Assembly: GCF_050269735.1 (NCBI RefSeq)
Contig: NZ_JBNNIX010000001.1
Coordinates: forward strand, 930,001-994,000
Reading direction: 5' to 3'
Length of the DNA stretch: 64,000 nt
Source: Paenisporosarcina sp050269735
Lineage (GTDB): Bacteria; Bacillota; Bacilli; Bacillales_A; Planococcaceae
Shown: positions 34,495-43,181 of the stretch, piece after piece
Position numbering within the stretch: the first letter of the stretch is position 1
Layout of the letters: the number at the start of each line of letters is the position of its first letter
The notes under the pieces: generated by a model
What the model was told of the DNA's origin: nothing
What the model saw: only the letters and a program-made list of their open reading frames with translations
Databases searched by the model: none
Translations under genes and position numbers: made by a program

Positions 34495-35206
34495 ATCCTT
34501 GTTTCTTAAGGAAATCTTTCAAGTGTGTACGACGGGCTTCACTCAAAAAGTTGGCCATAGATCGGGTCCAGTTTGTTATTTTTTGATTAGAGCCTCTGGT
34601 CGCATAATAGTTCTCCATTGTCTTGTCATAATCAGGCAAGAGAGTCTGATATTTTTCGCTTGAATAATTGTTTTCGTGGAGAATCGCTTCGACTGGCAAG
34701 CGCGGTTTCACTGCGTGTACTTCATCCGGAACCCCCATAGTCATTGCGAAAACGGGGAATACTTGACTAGGAAGAGATAATAATTGGGATATGGCATCTG
34801 GATTATTTCGGACACCGCCGATATAACAAATGCCATATCCTTTAGATTCTGCTGCAATTGCTAAATTTTGAGAAAATATTGCCACATCGGTTGCTCCGAC
34901 GATTACATTTTCCGCAGTATCCGTTACAATAGAAGTATCGTTCAATGTACCTGCAATTTGAAGTCGCTTAAAATCCACACAACATACAAAAACTGCACCT
35001 GCTGTTTTCATTTGCGTAGGATTTTCAGAGAGTTCACCAAGTTTTTTCTTAATTTCTTCATCCGTAATCCAAATCACACTATACGCTTGTACAAAATGAG
35101 AACTGGCTGCATGTTGAGCAACTGAAATAAGTTCAAAAACTTCTTCTTTTGACAACTTCTTGTTTTTATATGTACGAATTGAGGTATGAGAAGAAAGTAA
35201 ATCCAT
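34481..35206 (-). CDS. NADPH-dependent nitro/flavin reductase (NfsA/FRP family)
   Basis: A 241-residue FMN-dependent oxidoreductase that reduces nitro compounds, quinones or flavins with NADPH. Family features are SSHTSIRTYKNKKLSKEE at the start, HAASSHFVQAYSVIWI, GYGICYIGGVRNNPD (FMN binding) and the long C-terminal tail wrapping the partner subunit. ATG 35206 gives the usual family start. AAAGGAG lies 15 bases away, and a TTG two codons earlier has better spacing, so the true start may be 35212. Its 3' end overlaps the convergent sigma gene by 14 bases. Confidence 0.82.
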   Translation of the reverse strand: MDLLSSHTSIRTYKNKKLSKEEVFELISVAQHAASSHFVQAYSVIWITDEEIKKKLGELSENPTQMKTAGAVFVCCVDFKRLQIAGTLNDTSIVTDTAENVIVGATDVAIFSQNLAIAAESKGYGICYIGGVRNNPDAISQLLSLPSQVFPVFAMTMGVPDEVHAVKPRLPVEAILHENNYSSEKYQTLLPDYDKTMENYYATRGSNQKITNWTRSMANFLSEARRTHLKDFLKKQGFTWK

Positions 35207-35278
35207 GACCAATCGAATCATCTCCTTTCTAACAATCGTAACAGAAAGGAATACATAATGAGAAGGAGAGACCTCAGC

Positions 35279-36109
35279 ATGCACAAAAATTTGGAACTAC
35301 ATAAGTTTTTACTAAAACAAGCCAGACAGTTAACAGAGGATTGGTACTCTGCTATTGATAAGTCAACTGCTGTTGGAATATACGCATCAACTAATGAAGA
35401 AGAGATAAAACGACTAAAGGCTCAAAACTATAGTTTTCATGAACATTTAATTCAGGTATTTATTGAAGATGAAGAGGAGTTTTTCAAGTCTTTTGAAGTT
35501 TGGGTAAATGAAATTGCATCCGATTCAGGACATCAATCGACGCCTACTCATATTATTTTGCAAGAATTCCTGAATGTTCAAAATCAATACCTCTCTATCA
35601 TTGAAAGTTTTGAAAGAGAGAATGAAGGAATCTATGAAAAAGATGAAATCTATTCATGGAATCATATTATCCTAAAGGCTTTCAGTAAAATCATGACCAG
35701 ATTTGTAGAAGTGCACGATCAATTAGCACTAAGACGTTTAAGAAGCCAACAAGAGTTAATTAACGAATTGAGTGCGCCAGTTATTAAATTACATCAAGAT
35801 ATTGGATTGCTTCCGATTGTGGGAGAAATTGATACACAAAGAGCTAAATATTTGCTGGAAAATACACTGCTGGAATGTACAAAAAAAGGCATTAATCATC
35901 TGTATGTAGATTTATCGGGAGTAAATGTAATCGATACAATGGTGGCCATGCAAATATTCCAATTAATCGATGCATTGAAGATTGTGGGAGTGAAAACCAC
36001 ATTATCTGGAGTACGCCCTGAAATTGCCATGACAGCGGTAAGTCTCGGCCTGAATTTCAGAGATATTCACATTACCGGTAATCTCTCTCAAGCACTGCAA
36101 ATGAAATAA
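35279..36109 (+). CDS. RsbR-family stressosome protein (STAS domain)
   Basis: A 276-residue co-antagonist that forms the stressosome with RsbS and RsbT and thereby controls sigma-B. The N-terminal ~150 residues are a helical non-heme globin-like sensor. The C-terminal STAS domain (~160-270) is typical. Both regulatory threonines seem conserved, one in VIDTMVAMQI and one in GVRPEIAMTAVSLG, corresponding to Thr171 and Thr205 of RsbRA. It is not next to rsbS/rsbT, like the B. subtilis paralogues RsbRB-RD. ATG 35279 is preceded by GAAGGAGAG. Confidence 0.87.
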   Translation: MHKNLELHKFLLKQARQLTEDWYSAIDKSTAVGIYASTNEEEIKRLKAQNYSFHEHLIQVFIEDEEEFFKSFEVWVNEIASDSGHQSTPTHIILQEFLNVQNQYLSIIESFERENEGIYEKDEIYSWNHIILKAFSKIMTRFVEVHDQLALRRLRSQQELINELSAPVIKLHQDIGLLPIVGEIDTQRAKYLLENTLLECTKKGINHLYVDLSGVNVIDTMVAMQIFQLIDALKIVGVKTTLSGVRPEIAMTAVSLGLNFRDIHITGNLSQALQMK

Positions 36110-36171
36110 GCGAACAGAAATCGTTACGTCTGCGGTGACTCGACGAATAAAAGATTGTGTCTTTAGTTTCG

Positions 36172-36227
36172 TAAAATAGCTGCGATTTCCACGCGCTTGT
36201 GCCGCTGGAATCGCAGCTATTTTTTTC
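36172..36227 (+). terminator. Terminator of the rsbR gene
   Basis: AAATAGCTGCGATT pairs with AATCGCAGCTATTT and is followed by T's. Confidence 0.85.
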
Positions 36228-36359
36228 ATATCTAAAAATAGAAATACTTTGTACACGTTATAAGATGCTTTTTCAACATGAACTACGTCAACGTTTATTA
36301 TTACAACCAAGAGTCAGGTTACATCTCAGCCTCGTTCGACAAATCATATATCTCTAGAA

Positions 36360-36525
36360 GTTAACTAGTGCGTGAGAAGCGTTTGAGCGATAAACTGGCT
36401 TATATGAGCGATAATTTCTTTATATGAACGATAAATGCCTGGAGTGAGCGACAAACATTTCAGTATAAGCGTTAAATTTTTCACAAACAATAATGGTCAC
36501 ATAAAACCGTCTCATTTAACAAGTT
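36360..36525. repeat. Intergenic phased array, family A copy 2
   Basis: Five units with core TGAGCGATAA start at 36384, 36405, 36425, 36445 and 36466 (spacings 21, 20, 20 and 21 bp). Flanks resemble the copy at 1585: AAGTTAACTAG..TGAGA on the left, AATTTTTCACAAAC at the right end, then CGTCTCATTTAACAAGTTAACT. The two outer segments are imperfect inverted repeats of each other, a MITE-like layout of about 160 bp. Confidence 0.75.
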
Positions 36526-36618
36526 AACTAGCCATTGAAACAGAAGCGTTTTGCAAGGTGAAGCCGACATATTTGTTTTTCTTCAACGCTTCTGTGCACA
36601 ACCGAATAAAGATAGAAG

Positions 36619-36656
36619 GAGCCCGCCAAAATTTTATCTTTGGCAGGCTCTTTTCC
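36619..36656 (+). terminator. Orphan terminator hairpin
   Basis: GAGCCcGCCAAA pairs with TTTGGCaGGCTC and is followed by TTTT. No gene ends here. The sequence before it (GTGCACAACCGAAT, then ATAGAAGGAGC) resembles that before the hairpin at 61768. Confidence 0.55.
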
Positions 36657-36845
36657 GGTAATGGATGTGTATTTTCAAGCTACGAAATCTGTGTCAGTTA
36701 CTTTTTTATAGTCATTAAGTTGAAAATTTGGCTTATGTTGTAACTCGTGTATAAAAGATTGCGCCTGCGGTTACTCGGTGCAGGAAGAGATTGCTCCATC
36801 CAGAAAAGTTTTTTTGTTACATTCAAATTAAAAGTTTTTAAAAGT

Positions 36846-36872
36846 GTTTAACATCGAAGAATGGTTGGGTAG
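36846..36872 (+). promoter_or_regulatory. Sigma-B-like promoter of the YflT-domain gene
   Basis: Perfect -35 GTTTAA, a 15-bp spacer and GGGTAG, 38 bp before the start codon. Confidence 0.7.
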
Positions 36873-36910
36873 ATAGATGAAAAGCAAAACAAAAAATAGG
36901 AGGTAACACC

Positions 36911-38185
36911 ATGAACTTTGAATCAAACCGTAAAATAGAAGTCGCTCGTACAGAAGATGAAATGTATGAAAAATTGGAACACCTAAAAGCACAGGGTTAC
37001 TCAGAGAGTGATATTCATGTTATTTCAAAAGATCATGCACACATGAGTACTTTAAGTCGCCATTCTGAAGTTTCAACGCATGAAGCGGGAACTTTCATGG
37101 ATAAATTTAAATCATGGTTTACTGGTGAGGATTCCGTTACAGAAGGATTACGAAAATTAGATTTGAATGATGCAGAAACCGAACGCTATTCCCGAGATGT
37201 AGCAAGTGGTGGGTTTGTGCTATATACCGATTCGTCGCTAAATGAGCATCAAAATGAATTTGAAGAAGGTTATGATACGTTTGGATCTACAGGAAATAGC
37301 TATGAATCTTACCATGGGGAAGAGCGGGCAGTTCTGCCGACAGAACCTGGGTTTGAAGACAAAGCACGGAATGAAGCAGCGTTCAATACTCAGTCAGATG
37401 TGTATACTTCATCTGCAGGTACTGAATTCGTAGAATCGCGCTTTAATGAAGTAGACAAAAGTGCAGACTCTACAACGTTTGGTGCTGATGAACCGCGAAG
37501 TGAAACAACTTTTGAAAGTACGAAAACTCCTCAAAGCGAATATTCGAAAGAACAGGGGTTTGCACCTTCAACAAATGATTTTGTGAATGAGACGGATGGT
37601 CGTTTCGATGAACCACAGGATCGATTTGCTAGAGGCGAAACATTCGCAACAGATCCATACATGGCTAGAGAAGAAGACCATATTGGTCATTCCATGCAGG
37701 AAGATAAAATGGTTCAAGATCATCGTCCAACCCTTCAGGAAACGATTACAAATGAACAACAAACTGATGGATTCCAATCACCCGGTGCAGACCCGAATTT
37801 AGGACCTGCTGCATTTGGTAATAATGTTGAAAATGAAATGCCAACTGGGGATGTAAAGCACAATTTTGAAAAAGACCCTCGTATGGAAGAAGAACGCGTT
37901 TTTGGCACAGAATATACAGCAGGCAAACATAACGAACCCACTAATCATGTTGAAAAAACTGCATTAAATGAGTTCAAATCAACTGACGATACAGAATACA
38001 AAGAAACAGGTTATGAAAATGAAGGACATGGTAATGCATTTGCATTCGATACGGATTCTACTGAAAACGAATTGACCACAGGTGGTGTGGATGAAGAAGA
38101 AGATATCTCAACTGATCGATATGAGGAACGCTTGAAGCGCGATAAATATCGAAACGAAGTTCCACCAAACAATAAATTATTTTAA
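36911..38185 (+). CDS. YflT-domain general stress protein with long acidic tail
   Basis: A 424-residue cytoplasmic protein. Residues ~7-105 form the YflT / heat-induced stress domain (EVARTEDEMYEKLEHLKAQGYSE..IHVISKD), as in B. subtilis GsiB-region and 17M-type proteins that are usually ~115 residues long. The remaining ~320 residues are a low-complexity, strongly acidic and probably disordered tail rich in Glu, Asp, Thr, Asn and Phe, ending in basic ERLKRDKYRNEVPP. The ribosome site TAGGAGGTAACACC is optimal, and the sigma-B-like promoter supports high stress-induced expression. The tail is the unusual feature. Confidence 0.8.
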   Translation: MNFESNRKIEVARTEDEMYEKLEHLKAQGYSESDIHVISKDHAHMSTLSRHSEVSTHEAGTFMDKFKSWFTGEDSVTEGLRKLDLNDAETERYSRDVASGGFVLYTDSSLNEHQNEFEEGYDTFGSTGNSYESYHGEERAVLPTEPGFEDKARNEAAFNTQSDVYTSSAGTEFVESRFNEVDKSADSTTFGADEPRSETTFESTKTPQSEYSKEQGFAPSTNDFVNETDGRFDEPQDRFARGETFATDPYMAREEDHIGHSMQEDKMVQDHRPTLQETITNEQQTDGFQSPGADPNLGPAAFGNNVENEMPTGDVKHNFEKDPRMEEERVFGTEYTAGKHNEPTNHVEKTALNEFKSTDDTEYKETGYENEGHGNAFAFDTDSTENELTTGGVDEEEDISTDRYEERLKRDKYRNEVPPNNKLF

Positions 38186-38240
38186 TAAATGGTAGTCACG
38201 CTACCCATACTATCAATATAAGGCGACCTCCTTATAGATA

Positions 38241-38277
38241 AACCCCTTACAGAATTCAGCGGCTGTAAGGGGTTTTG
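38241..38277 (+). terminator. Terminator of the YflT-domain gene
   Basis: AACCCCTTAC pairs with GTAAGGGGTTTT. Confidence 0.85.
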
Positions 38278-38787
38278 TGTGAACAAGCACGCCATTCAGG
38301 CGGGCTAGTCCATAAACAATCGCCGCACGATCAAACACGTGGTCGATGAATGATAAAGTCATCAATACGATTGTCAGTAGATACAGGGCCAATAATTGAA
38401 GCGCTTACATATAACTAACGAAATTGGTGACAAATGCGAGAAAAATTCAATACTCTAAAGAGAAATTAGAACAATGAAGGAAGAAACTGTTATATGAGGA
38501 TGCTTATAAAACAGAATTTTCGACTTATATTTATAAGGATTTCAAAAATTACTTACTGGCTGAGTGTATGGATAACAGTTCGAGTTGGCAAGTTCGACCT
38601 ATAAATGACACTAGTCACCAAATATTTCCCGGGGAATAAGAGTGGAAATGACAAGATCTTCCGAAAAAGTGGATTATTTTATTTGAATTAGTCTATTACG
38701 TGGTTTTACGCAGATTATTGTTTATGAAGAGTCATTCTTTGCAAAATCGAAATTTGGATCAAGTAGGGATTGGTAGTTACATAATTA
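38278..38787. other. Gene-free stretch with a possible minus-strand remnant
   Basis: There is no convincing gene in this 500-base stretch. On the minus strand an open frame from about 38407 down to 38284 encodes a hydrophobic, coding-looking segment (LYLLTIVLMTLSFIDHVF, then AAIVYGLARLNGV) with no start signal. It may be a decayed membrane-protein fragment. Confidence 0.3.
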
Positions 38788-38826
38788 AAAACAAGCACTA
38801 AAGGAGGTTCCTCCAGTGCTTGTTTA
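38788..38826 (-). terminator. Terminator of bioY
   Basis: AAACAAGCACT pairs with AGTGCTTGTTT, with an inner GGAGG/CCTCC stem. Confidence 0.85.
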
Positions 38827-38863
38827 GTGTTAAATATATGGAATGTCTTGCATGTTTGCCTGT

Positions 38864-39415
38864 TCAGATTGTTGCAGGTAGTAGTTTTGCAGATGTCAAT
38901 CGCTTACGAACTAGAATTCCAATCGTTGCAGCTAGAATTGCTTTAATAATTCCTACAAGAATAAATGGAGTAACTCCACCAGTTAATGCAGCAGTCCAAC
39001 TTAAATCTGCAACAAATTTTAACCAGATTGCTCCGAATGCCAGTGTAATAATCATGCCGATAATATTGGTAATTACCGCATTTTTTACCGTGAATCCGAA
39101 ACGTTCTAAGAGCCACCCAATAAAGAATGCAGCTGGAATAAATCCAATAATGTAGCCCCCTGTTGGACCAAAAACGACACCAATCCCAGCAGATAATCCG
39201 CTAAATACAGGGATACCTGCAATCCCGATCAATATGTATACGATAACCGACAATACGCCGTAACGTTTTCCTAAAATGGTAGCCGCCAATCCTATTGCAA
39301 GTGTTTGGCCAGTAATCGGAACGAGTGGAAGCGGGATGGTTATTTGTGCCATAATCCCGATGATTGCAGCAAAAAGAGCGCTGACAATTAACATTTTCAG
39401 TTGTTCATTTCTCAT
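38864..39415 (-). CDS. bioY: Biotin ECF transporter substrate-binding protein BioY
   Basis: A 183-residue integral membrane S-component with six predicted helices that binds biotin and works with the shared ECF energising module (EcfAA'T, encoded elsewhere). The family signature ITGQTLAIGLAATILGKRYG and the loop AGIGVVFGPTGGYIIGF are clear, as is GWLLERFG. It starts at ATG 39415 with an AGGAGCTTTC-like site upstream. A probable BirA operator overlaps the promoter, so expression should fall when biotin is plentiful. Confidence 0.92.
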   Translation of the reverse strand: MRNEQLKMLIVSALFAAIIGIMAQITIPLPLVPITGQTLAIGLAATILGKRYGVLSVIVYILIGIAGIPVFSGLSAGIGVVFGPTGGYIIGFIPAAFFIGWLLERFGFTVKNAVITNIIGMIITLAFGAIWLKFVADLSWTAALTGGVTPFILVGIIKAILAATIGILVRKRLTSAKLLPATI

Positions 39416-39433
39416 TTGAAAGCTCCTGTCCTT

Positions 39434-39500
39434 TAGTAAACTATTATTTTTGTTTGGTTAACACAAATATTATGATATTAATATTTTGCAAACTCGTCAA
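39434..39500 (-). promoter_or_regulatory. bioY promoter with probable BirA box
   Basis: On the minus strand TTGACG (39495-39500), a 17-bp spacer and TATCAT (39472-39477) form a promoter. The half-site TGTTAACC (39456-39463) and, about 14 bp downstream, the degenerate AGTTTACTA (39434-39442) resemble the BirA operator TGTTAACC-N14-GGTTAACA. Only the upstream half is well conserved. Confidence 0.55.
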
Positions 39501-39586
39501 CAATTGCTTAACATTTTTTAATGTGGGTATATAGTTCATGCAGTAGTTAGTCAAATAGTAGGGAGAGAGATTGGGAGGGAAGACAG

Positions 39587-40201
39587 ATGGATGATCGACA
39601 CATCGATGCAGCAGAGCTACTTAGAAGAAAATCACGCCAACACTATTGGGCGTCGTCGAGACGCACAACACCCCCAAAGAAATATAATCCTTCCGTAAAA
39701 AAAGCGAATGATTATGTAGTACTTGATTTTGAAACAACCGGTTTACGTGCAGGTGCAGATCAAATTATACAAATAGGTGCCGTTAAATATCGACAACATG
39801 AACAAGTAGATGTAATGAATCAACTCGTCAATCCACTACGAGCAATATCTTCAAGAATTACATCTTTAACCGGAATTTCAAATGACATGGTTAAAGACGA
39901 ACCAAAAATTGATCAAGTCATTCATCAATTGATAGAATTTATTGGTGATTTACCGATTGTTGCCCATAATGCTTCATTTGATATGGGATTTTTGTATGCA
40001 CTGGACAATCGAATCGAAGTGCCGTCCTATACAGTCATTGATACGTTAAAGATGGCAAGGAAAGTGATTGTTAACACGCCTAATCATAAATTGACAACAT
40101 TAGCTCACTATTTAAATATTGAATATAATGCACATGATGCATTGGAAGATTGTCTTGTCACCGCAAAAATTTATCAATATTGCCTGAATAAATCCATTTA
40201 A
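39587..40201 (+). CDS. DnaQ-like 3'-5' exonuclease (DEDDh)
   Basis: A 204-residue exonuclease of the DnaQ/epsilon superfamily. The three Exo motifs are present: VVLDFETTGL (first Asp-x-Glu), HNASFDMGFL (second Asp) and HDALEDC (His and last Asp). LTGISNDMV and HKLTTLAHYLNI are also typical. It could proofread or process DNA ends, or act as an oligoribonuclease-like repair enzyme. The partner is unknown. The start has an excellent GGGAGGGAAG site. The ~40-residue basic N-terminal extension is unusual. Confidence 0.85.
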   Translation: MDDRHIDAAELLRRKSRQHYWASSRRTTPPKKYNPSVKKANDYVVLDFETTGLRAGADQIIQIGAVKYRQHEQVDVMNQLVNPLRAISSRITSLTGISNDMVKDEPKIDQVIHQLIEFIGDLPIVAHNASFDMGFLYALDNRIEVPSYTVIDTLKMARKVIVNTPNHKLTTLAHYLNIEYNAHDALEDCLVTAKIYQYCLNKSI

Positions 40202-40228
40202 CAGCGTTTCTGTTGAATGGTTTTTTTT
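40194..40228 (+). terminator. Terminator of the exonuclease gene
   Basis: CCATTTAACAG pairs with CTGTTGAATGG and is followed by eight T's. The stem overlaps the stop codon. Confidence 0.8.
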
Positions 40229-40335
40229 TATGAATGATAGGCAGGGAAATACACAAATTGACATCCCCTCATAACGAGATTAATATACACAAGTAATTAA
40301 GTATCTAAACTATGTTATTACGAAGGAGTTCCCAA

Positions 40336-40770
40336 ATGGATAATCGTAAAGATTTAATTATGGAATTCACCCGGTCTTTCCGCTATTTAGTGAGAAGTGT
40401 TCGACAAGATTTTGCTGTTGTATTTGAAGGGTATATTCCATTTAATGAATTTACTGTTTTACGAACATTAGAAGATGACCGAACACTTCGGGTTTCAGAT
40501 GTTGCGCGTAGACTGAATTCGACGAATAGTTATGTCACGTTAACGAGTGAAAAATTAGTACAAAAAGGGTATATTATACGCGAACGAAACGATGCAGATC
40601 GTCGAACAGTGTATTTGACGGTGACGGATGAGGGGTTAATGCTCGTAAAGAAAATGGACGAAATTATGTATGCCTATTTCAATAAAACGTTTGGCGATAT
40701 TTCCAATGAAGAAATGCACTTGGTCATTAACATTCTTCAAAAGATCCGTCCGAATGAAGAAAAGAGTTAG
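40336..40770 (+). CDS. MarR-family transcriptional regulator
   Basis: A 144-residue winged-helix regulator. The DNA-recognition region is RVSDVARRLNSTNSYVTLTSEKLVQKGYI, followed by the wing RERNDADRRTVYLTVTDEG, both classic for MarR. Helices at both ends make the dimer. ATG 40336 (MDNRKDL) is chosen for its GAAGGAG site. An upstream in-frame ATG at 40312 has none. Its target is unknown. Directly behind it lies the relic of a sodium/solute symporter, and beyond that an EamA exporter gene, either of which could have been regulated by it. Confidence 0.83.
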   Translation: MDNRKDLIMEFTRSFRYLVRSVRQDFAVVFEGYIPFNEFTVLRTLEDDRTLRVSDVARRLNSTNSYVTLTSEKLVQKGYIIRERNDADRRTVYLTVTDEGLMLVKKMDEIMYAYFNKTFGDISNEEMHLVINILQKIRPNEEKS

Positions 40771-41001
40771 TATTCTAATCTAATAACTCTTGACTTATAT
40801 TGGTCTTACGGCAATATATACGGTGCGATTTCCTCGATGGTAACGGGAATTGCAACTTATGTAGCGATACATTTTTATAACCAGGTCAATGGTAATTTAT
40901 TTGGCGTGCATACTGTGACACTTCCGATTGTCTTGTCACTCATGTCATTTATCCTCTTCAGCTTACTAATAAAGAGGGAACAGTATTATTTCGAGAAATA
41001 A
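40771..41001 (+). pseudogene. C-terminal remnant of a sodium:solute symporter
   Basis: In the same frame as the MarR stop, about 76 codons read like the last part of an SSS-family transporter (LYWSYGNIYGAISSMVTGIATYV, then two hydrophobic helices and IKREQYYFEK-stop). There is no start codon or ribosome site, and the other ~400 residues are missing. A deletion seems to have fused the regulator locus to the tail of a permease gene. Confidence 0.7.
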
Positions 41002-41087
41002 ATCATTTACTTTAGTCGGATAAAGTATTAAGATTGTTCTATTGTTTTTCGTAAAACGAAAGAATTGAATTGGTGAGGTGAAGCCAC

Positions 41088-42008
41088 GTGAAACAATGGA
41101 AAATCTATGGCATACTCGTTTTCGTAATGTTCATATGGGGCTTTAATTTACCAGCCGTAAAATATTTAGTGAGCGAAGTACGTCCCGTTACAATGACTGC
41201 CTTCCGTATATTTTTAGCCAGCTTGACCGTGTTTTCGATTTTGGCAGCATTCCGCATCGTCAGAAAACCGACAAAACAAGAATGGAAATTCATTGTCCTA
41301 GGTGCACTTCTAAATGTCGTGTGCCACCATTACTTTTTATCGATCGGACTGACGATGACGACCAGTTCGAATGCCGGTTTAATCCTCGGTACGGGCCCAG
41401 TATTAACCGCGGTTTTGGTCTCATTAATCATGAGAATCTATCCTTCTAGACTGCAGTGGGTAGGTGTCATTCTTGGGTTATTTGGCGTGAGTGCAACAGT
41501 TCTTGCTGCCGGAGACGGAACATCTGGTTTATCATTTGGAGATGTTTTCGTGTTCCTCTCCATCTTAACGCAAGTGTTCAGTTACCTGGTGATCAGTAAA
41601 GCCGCAAAAACACTGGATCCTAGATTACTTACAGCCTATATGTTTTTAATCGGATCACTCGTTTTGTTCCTGATTAGCTTGTTGCAGGAACCTGGAGAAA
41701 TCCAAGCCTTCTTTGATGTCCCACCGATGTTTTGGGTTGCGTTCTTTGGAAGCGGCATGATCGGAACAGCAGTTGGCCATATGCTTTATAACTATTCAGT
41801 AGGAAAAGCCGGTCCTTCCAAAGCCGCCATTTTCATGAACTTAAATACGCTGTTCACATTAGTGGGCTCTTCGGTATTTTTAAATGAAGACATCACAAGC
41901 CGCCACATTTTCGGACTTGTTTTGATCGTCGCAGGTGTAATACTCGGCTCAGGTGCGGCCGAAGACATATGGCGAAAATATAAATTAAAAAAATCCCTCT
42001 CAGAGTGA
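41088..42008 (+). CDS. EamA/DMT-family transporter
   Basis: A 306-residue membrane protein with ten predicted transmembrane helices and the two EamA repeats of the drug/metabolite transporter superfamily (IWGFNLPAVKYL in the first, PSKAAIFMNLNTLFTLVGS in the second). It probably exports a metabolite or amino acid. The start is GTG 41088, seven bases after GGTGAGGTGA. A strong terminator follows. Upstream is a MarR regulator that may control it. Confidence 0.83.
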   Translation: MKQWKIYGILVFVMFIWGFNLPAVKYLVSEVRPVTMTAFRIFLASLTVFSILAAFRIVRKPTKQEWKFIVLGALLNVVCHHYFLSIGLTMTTSSNAGLILGTGPVLTAVLVSLIMRIYPSRLQWVGVILGLFGVSATVLAAGDGTSGLSFGDVFVFLSILTQVFSYLVISKAAKTLDPRLLTAYMFLIGSLVLFLISLLQEPGEIQAFFDVPPMFWVAFFGSGMIGTAVGHMLYNYSVGKAGPSKAAIFMNLNTLFTLVGSSVFLNEDITSRHIFGLVLIVAGVILGSGAAEDIWRKYKLKKSLSE

Positions 42009-42023
42009 GAAGGATCTAAAACG

Positions 42024-42056
42024 AGGGCCTTCCAGGAAAACGGGAGGCCCTTTTTT
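42024..42056 (+). terminator. Terminator of the EamA gene
   Basis: GGGCCTtCC pairs with GGgAGGCCC and is followed by TTTTTT. Confidence 0.85.
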
Positions 42057-42083
42057 GTTGGCTGAACGCGAATAGAACTTCCA

Positions 42084-42113
42084 TAAAAAAACCACCTCCA
42101 AATGGAAGTGGTC
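42084..42113 (-). terminator. Terminator of the TM2 gene
   Basis: ACCACcTCCa pairs with tGGAaGTGGT. The poly-A on the plus strand provides the T-run on the minus strand. Confidence 0.8.
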
Positions 42114-42339
42114 AGTAAGCGCCTTTATTCATTCGATCGGCAACTTTATATGCGTCATAAATTCCCCAAATCCATACAAGTGGGAAAGTGATGAAGCCAA
42201 TTAATACGAACATCAACAATGAGTTGAGAATTTGAACGCCAATCAAGATTAAGCCTTTCATGATTTGTCCGTTATATATTTGTCCGACGCCGGTCCAAAA
42301 GAAACTTAATACAGCGGCAATGCCAGGGTTTTTTAACAT
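42112..42339 (-). CDS. TM2 domain-containing small membrane protein
   Basis: A 75-residue protein with two transmembrane helices joined by a short loop, matching the TM2 domain (AAVLSFFWTGVGQIYNGQIMKGL, then WIWGIYDAYKVADRMN). The molecular role of these small bacterial proteins is not established. GGAGG lies a few bases before the ATG. It is monocistronic with a terminator touching its stop. Confidence 0.85.
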   Translation of the reverse strand: MLKNPGIAAVLSFFWTGVGQIYNGQIMKGLILIGVQILNSLLMFVLIGFITFPLVWIWGIYDAYKVADRMNKGAY

Positions 42340-42397
42340 TGATAATACCTCCTTATAATTCCGATACTTATGTATACGGATGAAAGCGGATAAAGAT

Positions 42398-42952
42398 TCA
42401 AAAAGGATGCGTCATTGCCCAAATAGCGGTTGCTGTCTGAGAACCCGCATTTTCAAAACGATGAGGGAGGTTGCTATTGAAATAGATACTGTCTCCTTCA
42501 AAAAGCTCATAAACTTCTCCATCTACTTCTACACGAATTTGCCCAGTTAATAAATAACCACATTCTTCTCCTGTATGAAACATCAGTGGATTATCTGCGT
42601 ATTCACCGGGCTCTAAAATCAATTTAAAAAAGTTAATTTGTTTGCCCTGTGGAGGGGAGAGATGTTGATACGTCACATTCGGACGCAGTTGCTTCATTTC
42701 CGGTTGTTCATTCTTACGCAGAACCGTGACGATTTCCTGTTCATCTTCTTCAAAGAAAGTGAAGACAGGAACTTTCAAGCAATAACTCATTCTCCATAAA
42801 GTTTCTAGAGAAGGAGAGACTTGTCCTCGTTCTATTTGAGAAATCATACTTTGACTAACTCCAGCTTTTTTCGCTAAATCATCCGCAGTGAACCCAAGTG
42901 ATTTTCTTAAGTATCTAATTCTCTTGCCAACTTCCTCTTTTGGAAAGTCCAT
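42398..42952 (-). CDS. XRE-cupin transcriptional regulator (PuuR-like)
   Basis: A 184-residue regulator. The N-terminal helix-turn-helix is LGFTADDLAKKAGVSQSMISQIERGQVSPSLETL. The C-terminal cupin barrel (~105-180: PLMFHTGEECGYLLTGQIRVEVDGEVYEL..GDSIYFNSNLPHRFEN) probably binds a small effector. Such regulators often control polyamine or amino-acid catabolism, which fits the GntR, patA and rocB genes that follow on the other strand. ATG 42952 is the likely start. A GTG six codons upstream is possible because neither has a perfect ribosome site. Confidence 0.8.
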   Translation of the reverse strand: MDFPKEEVGKRIRYLRKSLGFTADDLAKKAGVSQSMISQIERGQVSPSLETLWRMSYCLKVPVFTFFEEDEQEIVTVLRKNEQPEMKQLRPNVTYQHLSPPQGKQINFFKLILEPGEYADNPLMFHTGEECGYLLTGQIRVEVDGEVYELFEGDSIYFNSNLPHRFENAGSQTATAIWAMTHPF

Positions 42953-43181
42953 GTGCTCAACCCCATTCACTCACATAATGACGTATTCTATCTGTTATCT
43001 CCTATTTTACACAAAATGCTAATAAATGGCTTAAAAAATATTAATAATTCTTAATTAATAATTATTTATTTTTATATAATATCCTGGATATTTAAAATTC
43101 AAATGAGTATTCTCTCAAAAATCGCTAAATTTCATCAGAATCTCTGAAATAATCTCCCTATACTTTAAAACACCATTACGT

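Noticed and set aside
36558..36743. A 61-codon plus-strand open frame before the YflT-domain gene
   Set aside because: It runs through a terminator hairpin and has no ribosome binding site.
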